NCBI RefSeq assembly: GCF_026241155.1
Contig: NZ_JAPFGP010000004.1
Location: forward strand, 310,001-374,000
Source of the DNA: Paucibacter sp. PLA-PC-4
GTDB lineage: Bacteria > Pseudomonadota > Gammaproteobacteria > Burkholderiales > Burkholderiaceae_C
Reading direction: 5' to 3'
Length of the DNA: 64,000 bases
In this document: positions 44,837-53,884 of the stretch, piece after piece
How positions within the stretch are numbered: position 1 is the first letter of the stretch
How the letters are laid out: each line of letters opens with the position of its first letter
Made by a program: the position numbers and the translations under genes
Notes under the pieces: generated by a model
Seen by the model: only the letters and a program-made list of their open reading frames with translations
Told to the model about the DNA's origin: nothing
Database searches by the model: none

Positions 44837-45877
44837 TCACTTGTAGGCGATGGCCTTGCCCGAAGCATCCTTCAGGTTGTCGGCCCACTGCTTGCGGATC
44901 AGATCCTTGACGCTGGCCGGCAGCGGCACATAGTCCAGGTCTTCGGCCATCTTGTCGCCGCTGCCAAAGGCCCAGTCGAAGAACTTCAGCGAAGCGGTGG
45001 CGCTGGCGGGCTTGTCCTGGTTCTTGTGCATCAGGATGAAGGTCGCGCCAGTGATCGGCCAGCTGTCCTTGCCAGGCTGCTCGGTCAGCACTTGGTAGAA
45101 GCTCTTGGTCCATTCCGCGCCGGCAGCAGCAGCCTTGAAGGCGCTGTCATCCGGATTGACATAGGCGCCGGACAGATTCTTCAGCTGCACATGCGACATT
45201 TTATTCTGCTTGGCGTAGGCGTACTCGACATAGCCGATCGAGTTGGGCAGACGGGTCACGAAGGCCGACACGCCCTCATTGCCCTTGCCGCCCGCACCGG
45301 TTGGCCAGTTCACGGCCGTGCCCTCACCCACCTTGCTCTTCCACTCCGGATTCACCTTAGACAGGTAGTTGGTGAACAGGAAGCTGGTGCCCGAGCCATC
45401 GGCGCGACGCACCACGGCGATGGCAGCGTCCGGCAGTGCAACACCGGGATTCAGCGCGGCGATGGCGGCGTCGTTCCACTTGGTAATCTTGCCCAGGTAG
45501 ATGTCACCCAGCAGTTGGCCGGTCATCTTGATCTGCCCCGGGGTGATGCCCTTGATATTGACCACCGGGACCACACCGCCGATGACGGTGGGGAATTGGA
45601 TCATGCCGTCCTTGGCCAGCTCATCGTCCTTCAGCGGCGCGTCGGAGGCACCGAAGTCCACCGTCTTGGCCTTGATCTGGCGAATGCCGGCGCCCGAGCC
45701 AACAGACTGGTAATTGATCCGAGCACCGACCGCCTTGTTATAGGCATCAGCCCACTTGGCATAAACCGGTGCAGGGAAGGATGCACCAGCGCCAGTCACG
45801 TCCTGGGCCATGGCCAGCGGAGCCAGCGTTGCAGCGGCCGCAAAAACAAGACCCTTGCTCAAATGTACGAAGTTCAT
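44837..45877 (-). CDS. pstS: phosphate-binding protein PstS
   Basis: A 346-residue periplasmic protein. The signal peptide ([18 protein letters not shown]) is followed by [20 protein letters not shown] and [28 protein letters not shown] and [11 protein letters not shown], the phosphate-binding loops of PstS. AGGTAAC precedes ATG at 45877. It is the first gene of the phosphate operon and has a three-unit Pho box upstream. Confidence 0.97.
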   Translation of the reverse strand: MNFVHLSKGLVFAAAATLAPLAMAQDVTGAGASFPAPVYAKWADAYNKAVGARINYQSVGSGAGIRQIKAKTVDFGASDAPLKDDELAKDGMIQFPTVIGGVVPVVNIKGITPGQIKMTGQLLGDIYLGKITKWNDAAIAALNPGVALPDAAIAVVRRADGSGTSFLFTNYLSKVNPEWKSKVGEGTAVNWPTGAGGKGNEGVSAFVTRLPNSIGYVEYAYAKQNKMSHVQLKNLSGAYVNPDDSAFKAAAAGAEWTKSFYQVLTEQPGKDSWPITGATFILMHKNQDKPASATASLKFFDWAFGSGDKMAEDLDYVPLPASVKDLIRKQWADNLKDASGKAIAYK

Positions 45878-45920
45878 GAGTTACCTATCGCAGTGCTTGG
45901 TTGACGATGGGCGCAATCCT

Positions 45921-45949
45921 ATGACTTGAATGTGACGAGTCAGTGACAG
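45921..45949 (-). promoter_or_regulatory. Pho box of the pst-pho operon
   Basis: On the minus strand three heptamers lie at exact 11-base spacing: CTGTCAC (45949-45943), TCGTCAC (45938-45932) and AAGTCAT (45927-45921). This is the direct-repeat architecture of PhoB sites (CTGTCAT-type units every 11 bases). The box ends 44 bases before the pstS start. Confidence 0.85.
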
Positions 45950-45999
45950 CGTTAGGCACTCGTGAAGTCTCTCCAGACCCGCGAAAGCAGTCAACGCCA

Positions 46000-46028
46000 T
46001 TGTCACAATCAATTCACCCGTTTGTCAC
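46000..46028 (+). promoter_or_regulatory. Pho box facing the fasciclin lipoprotein gene
   Basis: On the plus strand TTGTCAC (46000-46006), the weaker AATTCAC (46011-46017) and TTGTCAC (46022-46028) repeat at exact 11-base spacing, pointing toward the gene at 46086. It is separate from, and oppositely oriented to, the pstS box 50 bases away. Confidence 0.75.
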
Positions 46029-46085
46029 ATGTGCTCCCTAAAGTCCGTGCCGCTGGGCCTGATGCCCTGGACCGGAGACCCTGAC

Positions 46086-46568
46086 ATGAACAAATCCACT
46101 CAATTCCTGGCCTTGGCCGCCCTGGCGCTGGGCCTGAGCGCCTGCGCCACCGCACCAGCGCCGGCGCCCCTGGCCGATACGCTGGGCCGCGATCCGCAGC
46201 TGAGCACTTTCAACCGTCTGGTCGACCAGGCCGGCCTGCGCGACAGCCTGCGCGCCAGCGGACCACTGACCGTGTTCGCGCCCAGCGACGAGGCCTTCAA
46301 GGCCGTTCCGGCCAAGACCCTGGAGGCGCTGGCCAAGGACAACGCCCAGCTCAAGGCTGTGCTGAGTTATCACATCCTGAGCAGCCAGCTTAGCGCCGCC
46401 GACATCAAACCCGGCAACGCCAAGACCCTTCAAGGCGCTAATGTGGCCCTGGCCAAGGCCGGCAACTTCGTCACCGTCGAAGATGCGATGGTGCAGCGCT
46501 CCGACATCAAGGCCACCAATGGCGTGGCGCATGTGATTGATCGCGTGCTGATGCCGCCGAAGAAGTAA
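46086..46568 (+). CDS. fasciclin (FAS1) domain lipoprotein
   Basis: A 160-residue lipoprotein. The signal peptide has lipobox LSAC (FLALAALALGLSACATAP), followed by one FAS1 domain (STFNRLVDQAGLRDSLRASGPLTVFAPSDEAFKAV, LKAVLSYHILSSQL, NGVAHVIDRVLMPPKK). CCGGAGACCCTGAC precedes ATG at 46086. FAS1 domains mediate adhesion or protein-protein contact. The gene is divergent from pstS and carries its own plus-strand Pho box, so induction by PhoB is likely. An intrinsic terminator follows. Confidence 0.88.
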   Translation: MNKSTQFLALAALALGLSACATAPAPAPLADTLGRDPQLSTFNRLVDQAGLRDSLRASGPLTVFAPSDEAFKAVPAKTLEALAKDNAQLKAVLSYHILSSQLSAADIKPGNAKTLQGANVALAKAGNFVTVEDAMVQRSDIKATNGVAHVIDRVLMPPKK

Positions 46569-46588
46569 GCAACGCCAATGCCAGAAGG

Positions 46589-46621
46589 AATCCCCCGCAG
46601 GCTGCGCTGCTGGGGATTTTT
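46589..46621 (+). terminator. intrinsic terminator of the fasciclin gene
   Basis: AATCCCC (46589-46595) pairs with GGGGATT (46612-46618) over a GC-rich inner segment, followed by TTTTTA. It lies 20 bases past the stop. Confidence 0.75.
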
Positions 46622-46689
46622 AGCATGTGGGACGACCGCGCCCCCATTGCCTGACGAAAGACTTAGCTGGGCCTAAACTTGCGCGATTC

Positions 46690-46710
46690 GTTCTAGCTGG
46701 AAGCTAGAAC
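46690..46710 (-). other. perfect 9-base-pair hairpin overlapping the ogt stop codon
   Basis: GTTCTAGCT (46690-46698) and AGCTAGAAC (46702-46710) flank GGA. The ogt TAG (46706-46704) is inside the stem. There is no T tract, so it may be a 3'-end stabiliser or Rho-linked signal. Confidence 0.55.
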
Positions 46711-47267
46711 AGCGGCGCCTGCTCACCGATCTGCTGACCGGTGGCGCGTGCTTCGATGGCGAGCAGGCGCAGCTTGGTCGCGACGCCGCCATGGGCTGAA
46801 AACCCCGTGCCGACGCCCCCCGCCCCCATCACCCGGTGGCAGGGCACGATAGGCGCAAACGGGTTGCTGCCTTCGGCGCGACCGACAGCGCGGGCGGCGC
46901 CGGGCTGACCCAGGCGCGACGCGATTTCGCCGTAGCTCAAGGTCTGGCCAACTGGGATGCGCCGGGTCAGCGCAAGGACCTGGCGATTGAACTCGGGCAC
47001 GCCACGTTCATCCAGCACGATATCGAGCAAATCGCGCGGCTCGCCGGCCAGCAGAGCTTGCACGCCGGCGCGCGCCTGCTGCACCTGCGCCGGCAACTGT
47101 TCAAGCGCCAGCACCTCGCGCGCAGCCGGAAAGCGCACTCGCATGCGGTCGCGCGTCGCGGCAGCGCTTTCCTCGGGCAGCTGTGAGCCGACGATGCCTT
47201 GTCCTCCCCAGGCCAATGCACAGGTCCCCAAGGCCGTTTCGTAGCAGTGGAAGAACAGTGCGTCCAT
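46704..47267 (-). CDS. ogt: methylated-DNA-protein cysteine methyltransferase (Ogt/AGT family)
   Basis: A 187-residue O6-alkylguanine-DNA alkyltransferase. The active-site cysteine is in IVPCHRVMG, preceded by RIPVGQTLSYGEIASRLGQPGAARAVG and followed by GFSAHGGVATKLRLLAIE. ATG at 47267 begins MDALFFHCYETALG and is 11 bases after the dusA stop. The long N-terminal region fits Ogt rather than the short stand-alone AGT. Confidence 0.92.
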   Translation of the reverse strand: MDALFFHCYETALGTCALAWGGQGIVGSQLPEESAAATRDRMRVRFPAAREVLALEQLPAQVQQARAGVQALLAGEPRDLLDIVLDERGVPEFNRQVLALTRRIPVGQTLSYGEIASRLGQPGAARAVGRAEGSNPFAPIVPCHRVMGAGGVGTGFSAHGGVATKLRLLAIEARATGQQIGEQAPLF

Positions 47268-47278
47268 CAGACCGACCG

Positions 47279-48310
47279 TCAGACCATCTGGATGGCCCGC
47301 TCGGCCTTGTCCTGCGCCACATGGGCGGCAACACCCAGACGCTCCCGGGTGGCCAGAGCCGCGACCTCGTCCACCGGCAGGCGCTTGAGTTGCGCATCGC
47401 TCCAGACCTGGCGCCAGCGCCGGGCCCCGGCCTGGCCATTCCACAGGCCAAGCGCATGGCGCATCGCCTGGGTCCAGGGCCGGCCGGCCTCGACCTGCGC
47501 ACGCAGATAGTCAAGCCAGTCAGCCTCGACCTGCTCGCGGCTGGCGGCCAGGTCGGCCGTGCCGAAGAAGCGCGAATCCCATTGCGCCATCTGCCAAGGC
47601 TCGTGATAGGCCTGGCGGCCGACCATCACGCCGTCAACATGCTGCAGCTGCTCGGCGATCTCAGCATCGCTCTTGAGGCCGCCGTTGATGACGAGGGTCA
47701 GCGCCGGAAAGTCGCGCTTGAGGCGGTGGACCAGCTCATAGCGCAGCGGCGGGATCTCGCGGTTGTCCTTGGGCGAGAGCCCCTGCAACCAGGCATTACG
47801 CGCGTGCACGATGAAGACCTCGCAGCCGGCCTGCGCAATCGTGCCGACGAAGTCGCGCACGAACTCATAGCTCTCGACCTTGTCGATGCCGATGCGGTGC
47901 TTGATCGTTACCGGGATGCTGACGGCATCCTTCATCGCCTTCATGCCCTCGGCCACCAGGGCCGGCTCGGCCATCAGGCAAGCGCCGAAGGCCCCGCGCT
48001 GCACCCTCTCGCTGGGGCAGCCACAGTTCAGATTGACCTCGTCATAGCCCCACTGCTCGGCCAGCTTCGCGCAAGCCGCCAGATCCGCCGGCTCCGAGCC
48101 ACCCAGCTGCAGCGCGACTGGGTGCTCCTGCGCGTTGAAATCCAGATGGCGAGGCTGATCGCCATGCAGCAGAGCGCCGGTGGTCACCATCTCGGTGTAG
48201 AGACGGGTGCGCCGGGTCAGCAGGCGGTGGAAGCTGCGACAGTGCTTATCTGTCCAGTCGAGCATGGGGGCGACCGACAGGCGCCAGGGATTGATTTGCG
48301 AGGTCTGCAC
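47279..48310 (-). CDS. dusA: tRNA-dihydrouridine synthase DusA
   Basis: A 343-residue flavoenzyme that reduces uridine 20/20a of tRNA. INPWRLSVAPMLDWTDKHCRSF, YTEMVTTGAL and NLNCGCPSERVQRGAFGACLM (catalytic Cys in GACLM) fit DusA, as do TIKHRIGID and VINGGLKS. The frame runs far upstream, but homologues begin just before INPWRLSVAPM, so GTG at 48310 is chosen. Its start lies 8 bases below the MFS gene stop. Confidence 0.93.
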   Translation of the reverse strand: MQTSQINPWRLSVAPMLDWTDKHCRSFHRLLTRRTRLYTEMVTTGALLHGDQPRHLDFNAQEHPVALQLGGSEPADLAACAKLAEQWGYDEVNLNCGCPSERVQRGAFGACLMAEPALVAEGMKAMKDAVSIPVTIKHRIGIDKVESYEFVRDFVGTIAQAGCEVFIVHARNAWLQGLSPKDNREIPPLRYELVHRLKRDFPALTLVINGGLKSDAEIAEQLQHVDGVMVGRQAYHEPWQMAQWDSRFFGTADLAASREQVEADWLDYLRAQVEAGRPWTQAMRHALGLWNGQAGARRWRQVWSDAQLKRLPVDEVAALATRERLGVAAHVAQDKAERAIQMV

Positions 48311-48318
48311 CCGCCGGA

Positions 48319-49620
48319 TTATCGCAAACCCGGCGTTGGCGGCGGGCCGAAGAGCTCCGGATGACGGTGGGCATACCAGTCCTTGACTTGATCGTGATCG
48401 AGGGTCAAGAGCGTTTTGAAATCGGGTACGAACAGATAGCCGAGTGCGCTGGCCGCCGACAGCAAGCCGAACAGGAAGTAGACCGTGGACACCTCCAGTC
48501 TCAGCAGGGCCAGACCGGCCAGCGCAGGCCCGGCCGCCGCCGCGATGTTCATCGTCATCATGCCCACCGAGCTCAGGCGAGCCCGAAAATGCTCTGGGAT
48601 GGCCAGCAAGCGATGGGTTTGGCCGACCAGCACGCCGCAGGAATTGGCCAGGCCGACCAAAAACAGGGCCAGCACCAGCACCTCGCCCTGGCCGGTCCAG
48701 CCCGCCAGAGCCAGGCCCAGGCCTTGGGCGGCGGTGGCGCCGACCCGGGTCGCGTAGCGGCCGATAAGTCGAGCCACCCAGGCCGAGCCGCCCAACGCGC
48801 CGACCAGCATGCCCAGCGACAGCCCGGTCTCGGCCGCGCCAAGCCAAGCGCCCGAGAGCCCCAGGACCTTGATCTTCAAGGGCACCAACATTGTGAATGC
48901 CGGGAACATGAACAGCATGCCGACAAAGTTCACCAGGGTCCAGCCCCGCTCCAGCGGCATGGTCCAGCTGGCCCGCAGACCCAGACGGAGGTCGTCGCGC
49001 CAGGCGCTCATGCCACGCCCCTGGCGCGCCGGCGGCGCCCGATGCGGCAACCGGCGCGCCAGCAGCACCGCGCTGAACAGCAGGCCGGCCTGCAGCCACA
49101 GCGCCGCGCCGGTCGACCAGGCCAGCAGGCTGCCGCCCAAGGCCGGCCCCAGTACCCGGCCCAACGACTGCGCGCTGCGCTGCAGGCTCAGGGCATCGGG
49201 CAGCTGCGGGCTCTCGACCAGGTCGGCAGCCACCGTCATCACCGCCGGCAACAACAGACCCGAGGCCAGCGCGCCCAGCAGCGCAGCCAGCAGGACCCAG
49301 CCGAGGTGGTAGTGATCGAGGCTGACCAGGGTGGCCAGCAGCAAGGCTACGAGCCCATAGAGCACGAGGCCCAGCATGATCAACCGACGTTTGGCCAGGC
49401 GGTCACCCAGCGGCGACAGCACCGGCATCACGATCACCGCTAGGGCGGCCGCGCTGAAGCCGTAAATGGCCAGATCACGGGCCCCGCCGTGGCCGGCAAT
49501 CCACCAGGGCGCGGCGACCGCACCGACCATCAGTGCCAGCCAGCTCAGCAGCTCGCTGCACAGCAAGGCCCGAAACGGACGGCCCAGGGCGTCCACACGC
49601 CTGCGCATCACGGCAATCAC
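48319..49620 (-). CDS. MFS transporter (EntS/MFS_3-like)
   Basis: A 433-residue permease with about 12 helices. The family loop reads SPLGDRLAKRRLIMLG (helix 2-3) and LPDALSLQRSAQSLGRVLGPALGG (helix 4-5). GTG at 49620 is supported by AGGGAG five bases upstream; ATG at 49608 is the alternative. The MFS_3 group includes siderophore and drug exporters. The substrate is unknown. Confidence 0.85.
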   Translation of the reverse strand: MIAVMRRRVDALGRPFRALLCSELLSWLALMVGAVAAPWWIAGHGGARDLAIYGFSAAALAVIVMPVLSPLGDRLAKRRLIMLGLVLYGLVALLLATLVSLDHYHLGWVLLAALLGALASGLLLPAVMTVAADLVESPQLPDALSLQRSAQSLGRVLGPALGGSLLAWSTGAALWLQAGLLFSAVLLARRLPHRAPPARQGRGMSAWRDDLRLGLRASWTMPLERGWTLVNFVGMLFMFPAFTMLVPLKIKVLGLSGAWLGAAETGLSLGMLVGALGGSAWVARLIGRYATRVGATAAQGLGLALAGWTGQGEVLVLALFLVGLANSCGVLVGQTHRLLAIPEHFRARLSSVGMMTMNIAAAAGPALAGLALLRLEVSTVYFLFGLLSAASALGYLFVPDFKTLLTLDHDQVKDWYAHRHPELFGPPPTPGLR

Positions 49621-49710
49621 CGCATCTCCCTGCGGCGCCCTCTTGGGAGCGCCGCCATCTCATTGTTTATTTGATCGCTGCCTGTGATTGTGGCCGAACG
49701 CGGGTGCGAC

Positions 49711-51690
49711 TCAGGGCTTAAAGCTATCGCCCAGCACAACACCTTCACGGCGCGGGTCGGCGCCGCCGGTCAAGGTGGGCGTGCCATTGACCGGCACCCG
49801 GATGATCGTGGAGATGCCGCTGGACTGGGCATTGACCGACACCGTGTGGCCCAGCGCTCGCAGGCCGCTGACCAGGGGATCGGCCGCACCGCTGTTGGCG
49901 GCGTTCACATTCGGGTGCTCGCCGCCGACATTGGTGGTCGCGCTGTTTGCGGCACCGAAGTCGATGAGATTGGTCGCCTGCTGGGCGTCCAGCCCCCAGT
50001 CCAGTGCGCCGACCACGGTCTTGATCACGTACTGGATGATGGTGCTACCGCCGGGCGAGCCGGTGCCCATGTAGAAGTCGCCGATCTTGCCGTCGGCACC
50101 GGTCTTGAACACCAAGGTCGGCGCCATCGAGCTGCGCGGACGCTTCCCGGCGGCCACGCTGTTAGCGATCGGCAGGCCGGCCGCGTCGGTCGGCGTGGCA
50201 GAGAAATCGGTCAGCTGGTTGTTGAGGATAAAGCCTTGGGTCATGTGGAAGGAGCCGAAGGAGCTTTCCACCGTGGTCGTCATGACAACGGCATTGCCCT
50301 CCTTGTCGACGATGGTCATGTGGGTGGTGCCGTTCTCGGCTGTGCTGGAAAGGCCTTGGGCAGGCGTGCCGAAGTCACCCGGCTGCGCCGTGCCCATGCT
50401 CTTGCTAAAGCTGATCAGACCGGCGCGGCCGCGCAGATAGGGCTTGGCCAGCATCGCATCCCAGTTGCCTCCGGGCAGCGGCACGAAGTCGGTGTCGGCG
50501 ATGTATTTGTCGCGGTCGGCATAGGCCAAGCGCCCGGCCTCGCTGATCAGGTGCACCCCGAACACGCTGGGCTTGCCGCCCTCTAGGTCGATTGCGCTGG
50601 GGCCGTGCAGACTCAGGTTGAAGTTCTCCAGCACGCCCAGGGCCGAGGCCACCGTGATGCCGCCCGACGAGGGCGGTGGCATGCCGCAGACCCAGTAGGC
50701 CCGGTAGGTGGTGCACACGGCCTCGCGCTTCTTTGGCTGGTAGGCGGTGAGGTCGGCCAGCGTGGTCTTGCCCGGGGTGATCGGCGTGCCGCCGGTCGTG
50801 GCCGCAACGCCGATCTTGTCGACGATGGCCTGCGCGATGGGGCCGGTGTAGAAGGCATCGGCGCCGCCGTTGGCGATCGCCGTCAGCGTTGCGGCATAAG
50901 CCGGGATCTTCAGCGTCGTGCCCAGTGCCTTGGCGCTTTGGTCTGCATTGAAATAGGTGGCGGCGGCCTCGGCATCGGCCAGCAGATTGCTGCGCGAGGT
51001 GCTGATCGCGGCGGCCATCCGCCCACTGATCGCAAAACCGTTGGTGGCCAGCTGGATACCGGGCTGGAACAGATCTTTCCAGGCGGTCTTGCCATGGGCT
51101 TTGTGGGCCATCTCCAGCATGCGCACAACACCGGGCGTGCCGATCGAGCGACCGCTGGCTCGGGCATTCGGCTTGGGCGCGCTCTGGTCGCCAGCGTCAT
51201 CGATCCAGCGCAGGTAGTTGGGAGTGGCGGCGGCCGGCGCGGTCTCGCGGCCGTCGTAGCTCACCACGGTCTTGGTCTTGGCGTCAAAGTGCAGCATGAA
51301 GGCTCCGCCACCCAATCCGCTGGACTGCGGCTCGACCAGGCCCAGCACCGCCTGCACGGCCACGGCCGCATCGGTGGCCGTGCCGCCGGCCTTCAGCACC
51401 TCGCAGCCGGCCTTGCTTGCCAGCGGATTGGCCGTCACCACCATATAGCTCTTGGCGTGCACCAGCTTCTTGCCAACGCGATAACCCGAGGCCGGTTCGG
51501 GCGCCGCCGGATCGCCGGGCAGGCCGGAACCGACCACGACCGTGCCGGTATCACTGATGGCCTGGCAAGCCGTGTCCGCCAGCGGTGGAACGGGCGCCTC
51601 ATCGTCATCATCGCTGCCTCCACAACTGCCGAGCAGCCAGAGCGGCGCAAGCAGCAAAGCGAGTTGAAGCGGGCGGGCAGCTGGTCGCAT
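49711..51690 (-). CDS. ggt: gamma-glutamyltransferase, lipoprotein-type
   Basis: A 659-residue GGT. The N-terminus is a lipoprotein signal (LALLLAPLWLLGSCGGSDDDD, lipobox LGSC). The heavy chain contains GLGGGAFMLHFDAKTK. The autoprocessing nucleophile is T455 in AENGTTHMTIVD, followed by the SMAPTLVF and GSPGGSTIIQYV landmarks. It is about 80 residues longer than the E. coli enzyme, mostly from the tether and an N-terminal linker. It hydrolyses or transfers the gamma-glutamyl group of glutathione at the periplasmic side. CGGAGATTCTC precedes ATG at 51690. Confidence 0.93.
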   Translation of the reverse strand: MRPAARPLQLALLLAPLWLLGSCGGSDDDDEAPVPPLADTACQAISDTGTVVVGSGLPGDPAAPEPASGYRVGKKLVHAKSYMVVTANPLASKAGCEVLKAGGTATDAAVAVQAVLGLVEPQSSGLGGGAFMLHFDAKTKTVVSYDGRETAPAAATPNYLRWIDDAGDQSAPKPNARASGRSIGTPGVVRMLEMAHKAHGKTAWKDLFQPGIQLATNGFAISGRMAAAISTSRSNLLADAEAAATYFNADQSAKALGTTLKIPAYAATLTAIANGGADAFYTGPIAQAIVDKIGVAATTGGTPITPGKTTLADLTAYQPKKREAVCTTYRAYWVCGMPPPSSGGITVASALGVLENFNLSLHGPSAIDLEGGKPSVFGVHLISEAGRLAYADRDKYIADTDFVPLPGGNWDAMLAKPYLRGRAGLISFSKSMGTAQPGDFGTPAQGLSSTAENGTTHMTIVDKEGNAVVMTTTVESSFGSFHMTQGFILNNQLTDFSATPTDAAGLPIANSVAAGKRPRSSMAPTLVFKTGADGKIGDFYMGTGSPGGSTIIQYVIKTVVGALDWGLDAQQATNLIDFGAANSATTNVGGEHPNVNAANSGAADPLVSGLRALGHTVSVNAQSSGISTIIRVPVNGTPTLTGGADPRREGVVLGDSFKP

Positions 51691-51776
51691 GAGAATCTCC
51701 GTGGGGGTGGCGCCCCATCCTAGGCTGCTTCCCTGCCCCGCCTCAGCTGCGTCGTGCGAATGCCGGATCGATACCC

Positions 51777-52913
51777 CTAGAACAAGGCCCGCAGCGGATG
51801 CTGATCCGGCGCCCAGGGGCTCTCAAAGAAGGTCTCGACCATGGCCGGCGTTACCTCCTCGATGCGCGACGGGTTCCAGCGCGGCGCATGGTCCTTGTCC
51901 ACCGCCAGCGCGCGAATGCCTTCGACCGTCTCGCTGGCCGCACCCGGGCGCAACTGGAAACAGCGGTGCACCAGATCGCGCTCCATGCGCAGGTCCTCGG
52001 CCAGGCTCATCTGGCGCGCGCGGCGCAACTGCTCCAGGGTCACCGCCATCATCAGCGGCGAGCGCTTGTCCAGGGCCGCATAGGTGTGCTGGGCCCACTC
52101 GTCATCGACCGCGGCGCGCAACGAGGCCATGATGGCGGCAACATCGGGCAGCGAGAAATGTCGGTCAATACGGGCGCGCAAGCCCAGGTGATCAGCTGCT
52201 GGTGCAAGGTCAGCGCGCTCCATCACGGTGGCCACCACATGCTCAGCACTGCTCTGCTCGCCATGGCGGAAGGCCTCGACGATCGAGGGCAGCGCGCTGC
52301 TCTGCACGAATACATCGCCCAAGTTCAGCTCAATCGCGTCACCGGCGCCGATCACATGGCCGCTCAGCGCCAACCACTCGCCGATCCGACCTGGACATTG
52401 CCCAAGGAAGTAGCCGCCCCCGACATCGGGGAACAGGCCGATGAGGGTTTCGGGCATCGCCAGCTTCGAGTGCTCGGTCAGCACGCGCAGCTTCGCGCCC
52501 TGGCTGATGCCCATGCCACCGCCCATCACCACGCCATCCATCAGGGCGATATAGGGCTTGGGGTACTGGTGGATCAGGTGGTTGAGCGCGTACTCCTCAG
52601 TAAAGAAATCCTCCAGCGCGCAGCGATCGTCGGGATTGGCCGACAGCGCGGTCTGATGGAAGAAGCGGATATCGCCGCCAGCACAGAAGGCTGCCGGCTT
52701 ACCGTCTCGGCCGGCGCCCAGGATCACCACGGCCTGGATCTGCGGCGCGCTCGCCCAGGTCTGCAGCAATAGGGTGATGTCTCGAATCATTGCCAGCGAC
52801 AGCGCATTCAGCGCACTCGCGCGGTTCAGGGTGATCAGTCCCAGGCAGCCATTGGTCTCGGCCAGGATCTGGCCTTCGGATTGCAGCGTGGGGATTAGCG
52901 CAGCGGACGGCAT
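51777..52913 (-). CDS. 3-hydroxyisobutyryl-CoA hydrolase-type enoyl-CoA hydratase/isomerase
   Basis: A 378-residue crotonase-fold enzyme with the long C-terminal part of HIBYL-CoA hydrolases. Features include FCAGGDIRFFH, YPKPYIALMDGVVMGGGMGIS and MPETLIGLFPDVGGGYFL, the last carrying the Glu/Asp pair expected for thioester hydrolysis. GGGAG precedes ATG at 52913. Likely step: hydrolysis of 3-hydroxyisobutyryl-CoA in valine breakdown. The rest of a valine pathway is not in the window. Confidence 0.88.
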   Translation of the reverse strand: MPSAALIPTLQSEGQILAETNGCLGLITLNRASALNALSLAMIRDITLLLQTWASAPQIQAVVILGAGRDGKPAAFCAGGDIRFFHQTALSANPDDRCALEDFFTEEYALNHLIHQYPKPYIALMDGVVMGGGMGISQGAKLRVLTEHSKLAMPETLIGLFPDVGGGYFLGQCPGRIGEWLALSGHVIGAGDAIELNLGDVFVQSSALPSIVEAFRHGEQSSAEHVVATVMERADLAPAADHLGLRARIDRHFSLPDVAAIMASLRAAVDDEWAQHTYAALDKRSPLMMAVTLEQLRRARQMSLAEDLRMERDLVHRCFQLRPGAASETVEGIRALAVDKDHAPRWNPSRIEEVTPAMVETFFESPWAPDQHPLRALF

Positions 52914-52938
52914 GTCCAACTCCCGTTGTTCTTGGTTT

Positions 52939-53835
52939 TCAGTTTGTGCCCTGGGCCCGCGAGCGCAGCCCCAGCAATTCATTGCCCAGCAGAGCAAGCA
53001 GCACCATAGCACCCCCAGCCAGGGCCGCGGAAGACGGGGCTTCCCCAGCACCGAGCCAGGCCCACAGCACGCCGAAGATCACTTCCAGCAAACCCAGCAG
53101 CGCGATCTCGGGTGCGGCCAGCACGCGGGTCAGCCGCACCGCCAGCAGGCAGGGCACGGCCAGCTGGAACACCCCGAGGGCGGCCAGCAGGGTCAGGTCA
53201 TGCGCGCCGGCTTGCACAGGCCAGGCCAAAGGCAGGGTCAGCGAGGCGGAGATCAGTGCGCCAAGCAGCACGGCCAGAAGCATGTCCGGGTCAGTGGCGC
53301 TAGCGGACTTGCCGCGTTGCACATGTTGCAGCAGGGTCCAGTTGGTGGCGGCGGCCAGCGGCACGGCGAATGCCACCGCCACGCCGATCAGCGCACCGGG
53401 CCCACCCTGCATCTCGTGGCCGAACATCCAGGCCATGCCCAAACTGCCAAGCGCGATCGCAGCCCAGGTACGAGTGGGCAGCCGATGTCGCAAAAAGACA
53501 CGGGCGAACAGCGCCGTCAGCAAGGGTCCCAGCGACATCGTCACCAGCACATTGGCCACCGAGGTCAGCGTGATGCTCACCATGAAGGCGGTGAACATGG
53601 TGGCCCAACACAGGGCCGAGACCCAGACGCTGGCCGAGGCCCGCCGAATTTGCCCGGCCAGCGCCGGCCCGCGCATCCAGGCCAGGGCCACCGCCAGCGC
53701 CAGCGCATTGAAGGCACTACGCCAGAACGTCACCTCGAAGCTGCGTGCCGCCTCCAGATGCCGCGTCACCACGCCCGCCGTGCTCCACAGCAGCGTGACA
53801 ACAACCATCAGCAATACCGCACGACGATGGGTCAT
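52939..53835 (-). CDS. EamA/DMT-family transporter
   Basis: A 298-residue permease with ten helices in two EamA repeats (VVVTLLWSTAGVVTRHL; PEIALLGLLEVIFGVLWAWLG). ATG at 53835 begins MTHRRAVLL. It follows the typA terminator by 15 bases and precedes the hydrolase-type gene by 25 bases. The substrate is unknown. Confidence 0.85.
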   Translation of the reverse strand: MTHRRAVLLMVVVTLLWSTAGVVTRHLEAARSFEVTFWRSAFNALALAVALAWMRGPALAGQIRRASASVWVSALCWATMFTAFMVSITLTSVANVLVTMSLGPLLTALFARVFLRHRLPTRTWAAIALGSLGMAWMFGHEMQGGPGALIGVAVAFAVPLAAATNWTLLQHVQRGKSASATDPDMLLAVLLGALISASLTLPLAWPVQAGAHDLTLLAALGVFQLAVPCLLAVRLTRVLAAPEIALLGLLEVIFGVLWAWLGAGEAPSSAALAGGAMVLLALLGNELLGLRSRAQGTN

Positions 53836-53840
53836 AGACA

Positions 53841-53867
53841 AAATTGAGAGCGGCCCCGAAGGGCCGC
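53841..53867 (-). terminator. hairpin after typA
   Basis: On the minus strand GCGGCCC-TTCG-GGGCCGC (53867-53850) is followed by TCTCAATTTT. A UUCG-capped seven-pair stem with a short T-rich tail probably ends the rimP-typA operon. Confidence 0.6.
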
Positions 53868-53884
53868 CAGACAGCGAGGGCTGC

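Noticed and set aside
48311-49099. Long upstream extension of the dusA reading frame
   Set aside because: The extension is antisense-like in composition and overlaps the MFS gene in another frame. Homologues begin next to INPWRLSVAPM.
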